A DNA stretch of 8,585 nucleotides, taken from the NCBI GenBank assembly GCA_934090775.1, contig CAKOKF010000046.1:1-8585 (forward strand). Direction: 5' to 3'. Source of the DNA: an uncultured Bacilli bacterium. GTDB taxonomy: Bacteria > Bacillota_I > Bacilli_A > RF39 > UBA660. Below the pieces are notes generated by a model, which saw only the letters and a program-made list of their open reading frames with translations, was not told the origin of the DNA and searched no databases. Both the position numbers and the translations under genes were made by a program. Shown here piece by piece: positions 6,470 to 8,585 of this stretch. Each line of letters begins with the position of its first letter. Position 1 is the first letter of the stretch.

Positions 6470-6687
6470 TTGTAATTTTATTTGGTTAATTTTATAATTA
6501 TAGAGAAATATTAAAAATGATAAGAAGCAAGGACGAAAGATACAAAAAAGATATAAAGAAGAAAATCTAAAGGAAAATTGGAAATAAAAATAAATAAAAA
6601 AGAAAGGAAAAAGAAAAGATAAAAAGATAAAGAGCATTAAATGATTAATATTAATGATTTTAAATATAATAGATGGAGAATTAACAA
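6470..6687 (+). other. Purine-rich spacer between rarA and xerD
   Basis: The divergent gap holds no supported gene. From about 6495 to 6640 the plus strand is almost entirely A and G, like the spacer before tcdA. Plus-strand frames are short (for example MIRSKDERYKKDIKKKI near 6519) and lack a ribosome binding site; the longer minus-strand frame is a Phe/Leu-rich translation of the purine run. A TATAAT at 6665-6670 is too near the xerD Shine-Dalgarno to be its clear promoter. Confidence 0.5.
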
Positions 6688-7593
6688 ATGGAAAAAGATA
6701 ATAGCAAAAAAGATTATTTGAATGATAGTTATATTACTAAGTATATTGATTATATTAAGTATGAAAAAAGACTTAGTGAAAATACTATTAAATCTTATTT
6801 AAATGATATCGAGAAACTATATTTATATGATAAAAATTATTATAAATTAAAGAGTAATGAAATAAGTAAGTATTTACAATCTTTGGATTATTTAGATAGT
6901 AGAAGCTTAGCTCATTTAATAACGGTTTTAAGGTCATTTTACAGCTTTTTGAGTAAGGAAGGTATAATCAATCAAAATCCATGTTCTGATATTGTAATGC
7001 CAAAAATAGAGGCTAAATTGCCTAGCTATTTAACAAGTGAAGAAGTTAATAAGTTATTAGATATAAAATTAGAGAAACCTAATGATTATCGTAATAAAGC
7101 AATGCTGGAATTAGCCTTTGCAACAGGCCTTCGCGTAAGCGAATTAGTTAATTTAAAGGTAAGTGATATAAATTTCAATGACTGTTATTTACGAGTAATG
7201 GGGAAGGGGAAAAAAGAAAGAATTGTTCCTATCGATGATATGGCTTTAAAATATGTTAAAACATATTTAGATTATTATCGTAATAAATTATTAAAAAATA
7301 AAGACAGTGAATATTTATTTATCTCTAGTTATGGAACTACGATTACAAGACAAGCATTCTTTAAATTAATAAAAGGGGAGTGCGAAAAAAAGGGGATAGA
7401 AAAAGAGATCTCTCCACATACTTTAAGACATTCTTTCGCTTCAATATTACTTAAGAATGGCGCCAATATAAGAGTAATTCAAGAACTACTAGGTCATGAA
7501 GATTTAAAGACAACACAGATATATACGCATTTAATTAACGAAAAATTAAAAAAAGACTACGAAGAATATCATCCTCGCAGTCATAAGGAATAG
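6688..7593 (+). CDS. xerD: Site-specific tyrosine recombinase XerD
   Basis: XerD and its partner XerC resolve chromosome dimers at dif near the terminus. The 301-residue protein has the N-terminal SAM-like core-binding domain (about 14-100; KRLSENTIKSYLNDI, then LRSFYSFLSKEG) and the catalytic domain with every active residue present: Arg149 (ATGLRVSEL), Lys173 (MGKGKKER), His244 and Arg247 (SPHTLRHSF), His270 (ELLGH) and nucleophile Tyr279 (TTQIYTHL). LFISSYGTTITRQAFFKLIK and the TTQIYTHL ending fit XerD better than XerC or a phage integrase. Length is usual. The ATG is supported by GGAG (6675-6678) nine bases upstream. The N-terminus carries about ten extra charged residues (MEKDNSKKDY). 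No dif-like site is recognised nearby. It ends 13 bases from the convergent small gene. Confidence 0.9.
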   Translation: MEKDNSKKDYLNDSYITKYIDYIKYEKRLSENTIKSYLNDIEKLYLYDKNYYKLKSNEISKYLQSLDYLDSRSLAHLITVLRSFYSFLSKEGIINQNPCSDIVMPKIEAKLPSYLTSEEVNKLLDIKLEKPNDYRNKAMLELAFATGLRVSELVNLKVSDINFNDCYLRVMGKGKKERIVPIDDMALKYVKTYLDYYRNKLLKNKDSEYLFISSYGTTITRQAFFKLIKGECEKKGIEKEISPHTLRHSFASILLKNGANIRVIQELLGHEDLKTTQIYTHLINEKLKKDYEEYHPRSHKE

Positions 7594-7606
7594 AGCTTAA
7601 ACTAAA

Positions 7607-7756
7607 TTAAATTTCATCATTTAATTCATTGGCTCTAGCATGACATTTGCTATTATTTTTTGCACTGTTATGACACTTAGAATCTCTAGCTTTTGAACGA
7701 GCCGAATTCTTTGCATTATTACGTGCATTGCATCTAGCATTATTTTTTGAATTCAT
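7607..7756 (-). CDS. 49-residue basic Cys/His protein of four-residue repeats, function unknown
   Basis: I do not recognise a named family. An AGGAGGT ribosome binding site (7761-7767) lies four bases before the ATG at 7756, the best in the window, and the frame is closed by TAA. The product starts MNSKNNARCNARNNAKNSAR and repeats a four-residue unit of two polar residues, Ala (or Ser) and Lys/Arg: NNAR, CNAR, NNAK, NSAR, SKAR, then after a five-residue unit NSAK, NNSK and CHAR. It has three Cys and two His, with SKCH at 26-29 and 36-39, exactly ten residues apart, and an acidic end NELNDEI. The body is strongly basic, without hydrophobic residues, so it is probably disordered; metal or nucleic-acid binding is possible. 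It is divergent from the ZIP gene across about 100 bases. Small Asn/Lys/Cys-rich proteins of unknown role occur in other Bacillota, from my recollection only. Confidence 0.75.
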   Translation of the reverse strand: MNSKNNARCNARNNAKNSARSKARDSKCHNSAKNNSKCHARANELNDEI

Positions 7757-7857
7757 TTTGACCTCCTAATTATATTGTGGTCCAAATTGTAAATTTCATG
7801 CAATAATTAATATGGTAATTTATGGTTTGCCTTTTGCATAATATTAGTGTGATTATT
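7757..7857. promoter_or_regulatory. Divergent control region of the small Cys/His gene and the ZIP gene
   Basis: About 100 bases separate the two starts. On the minus strand TACAAT (7786-7791) is a possible -10 for the small gene; TATAAT at 7769-7774 would put the RNA start inside its Shine-Dalgarno. On the plus strand CATAAT (7838-7843) could serve the ZIP gene with a very short leader. TATGGT occurs twice, exactly ten bases apart (7811 and 7821). TTTGCCTT (near 7826) equals one arm of the MntR box but the second arm is missing. Individual assignments are weak. Confidence 0.35.
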
Positions 7858-8580
7858 ATGGAAGCTAAGAATGCGATTGTTTTGTCAATTTTAGCCGGCG
7901 GGGCAACTAATTTGGGTATCTTTTTTACTTATTTTAAGAAGGATAGAGTAAGAGAGATTGTAAGTATTAGTCTAGCTTTTGCTATGGGCGTTATGAGTCT
8001 TATTAGTCTTAAAGAATTAATACCATTACCAATTAAATATTTTATTAACAATTTAAATATAAGTTTGGCTTTATTATTTATTTTCTTAATTCCTTTTGGA
8101 GCTTGGAGTATAGTTAAGTTATCAAAAATTAATATAAAGAAGGGGAGTAACCTCTATAAAATTGGCATTTTAAATATGCTAACACTACTACTGCATAATA
8201 TTCCGGAAGGTATTATTGTATTTACTTCAAGTGTTGCTAATCAAAGATTGGGTTTTAAGATAGCATTGTCGATTGCGGCTCATAATTTGCCAGAAGGTAT
8301 TTGCATTGCAATTCCGATTTATTATAGTACTGGCGATAGAAGAAAAGCATTTTTATATACTTTTTTATCCGGTATTGCAGAACCGATCGGTGCTGTTATA
8401 ACATGGTTATTTTTAAAACCGTTTATTAGTATTTTATTTTTAAATGTAACTTTATATTTTGTTGGTTGCCTAATGTTAACTATATCTTTCTTAGAGATAT
8501 TACCTGAAGTCTTAAGTTATAATCGTCGATTTTATATTTTAATTGGTTTATTTTTGTCTTTATTTATTTTATTCTTATAG
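7858..8580 (+). CDS. ZIP-family divalent metal (zinc) transporter
   Basis: A multipass inner-membrane transporter expected to import Zn2+ or related divalent metals. From ATG 7858 it has 240 residues, beginning MEAKNAIVLSILAGGATN, and about eight hydrophobic segments. The paired metal-site helices are intact: HNIPEG (113-118) in TM4 and ALSIAAHNLPEG (136-147) in TM5, followed by SGIAEPIGA (171-179). KELIP near residue 52-56 and LEILPE near 212-217 are the usual acidic turns. The topology matches the ZupT/GufA group, which is small. An upstream ATG at 7822 would add 12 residues (MVCLLHNISVII) that do not resemble the family N-terminus, so the later start is preferred; neither has a good Shine-Dalgarno. 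Ion specificity cannot be read from the sequence. The last bases of the window (8583-8585) are ATG, possibly the next gene's start. Confidence 0.88.
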   Translation: MEAKNAIVLSILAGGATNLGIFFTYFKKDRVREIVSISLAFAMGVMSLISLKELIPLPIKYFINNLNISLALLFIFLIPFGAWSIVKLSKINIKKGSNLYKIGILNMLTLLLHNIPEGIIVFTSSVANQRLGFKIALSIAAHNLPEGICIAIPIYYSTGDRRKAFLYTFLSGIAEPIGAVITWLFLKPFISILFLNVTLYFVGCLMLTISFLEILPEVLSYNRRFYILIGLFLSLFILFL

Positions 8581-8585
8581 AAATG

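Noticed and set aside
6446..6470. dif-like XerCD site near xerD (AGTCTATAAT...AACATACAGT)
   Set aside because: Ends in ACT/AGT-like triplets but does not match the two 11-base arms and 6-base centre of Firmicute dif; better explained by the palindromic -10 boxes.
6449..6637. 62-residue minus-strand frame
   Set aside because: Phe/Leu/Tyr-rich translation of the complementary side of a purine run, overlapping the rarA promoter and without a ribosome binding site.
7605..7626. Hairpin AATTAAAT/ATTTAATT after xerD as a terminator
   Set aside because: An 8-bp AU-only repeat lacking a T-run on either strand, lying across the coding end of the small minus-strand gene.
7826..7842. MntR/Mn-responsive box before the ZIP gene
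   Set aside because: Only one arm (TTTGCCTT) matches; the other arm is absent, and a single octamer in AT-rich DNA is weak evidence.
1..8585. Mobile elements, CRISPR arrays, tRNA or rRNA genes, multi-gene defence system
   Set aside because: No transposase, terminal repeats, repeat-spacer array, cloverleaf or rRNA segment was seen; XerD and HerA alone do not make a mobile or defence island.

Overview
The window is very AT-rich, has short intergenic gaps and uses the standard code: Trp is TGG and no protein gene needs TGA read through. The gene set (GatB, TcdA, Bacillus-type RarA, XerD, ZIP) together with a 6S RNA just upstream of tcdA and rarA points to a member of the Bacilli. An uncultured, reduced, gut-type lineage near RF39 or Erysipelotrichales is likely, but that placement is inference. 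None of the eight protein genes stops with TGA (four TAA, four TAG).

Layout, left to right. 1-1164 is the 3' four-fifths of gatB (amidotransferase subunit B). 1226-2038 encodes a membrane-anchored glucosaminidase/lysozyme-like wall hydrolase whose ribosome binding site sits in a hairpin loop; an intrinsic terminator follows. 2182-3945, with its own promoter, encodes a HerA-type hexameric DNA-translocase ATPase. The 549-base gap after it is not empty: about 4111-4290 folds into a long rod with a central bubble and a small hairpin on the 3' side of the bubble, which I call 6S RNA. An A/G-rich stretch leads into tcdA (4495-5202). tcdA converges with rarA (minus, 5199-6398), and the two share a symmetric terminator over their overlapping stop codons. 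Another purine-rich gap precedes xerD (6688-7593). Converging on xerD is an unlisted 49-residue basic Cys/His protein (minus, 7607-7756) built of four-residue repeats and preceded by a near-perfect Shine-Dalgarno. A ZIP metal transporter (7858-8580), divergent from it, closes the window.

Most genes are chromosomal housekeeping: charged-tRNA and tRNA modification (GatB, TcdA), fork rescue and chromosome resolution (RarA, XerD), RNA polymerase control (6S RNA), wall remodelling and metal uptake. There is no sign of a phage, an insertion sequence, a CRISPR array or a multi-gene defence island. The least explained items are the 49-residue repeat protein beside the ZIP gene, the GatB with unusual residues in normally fixed motifs, the solitary HerA ATPase, and the structured translation starts of the wall hydrolase and rarA.
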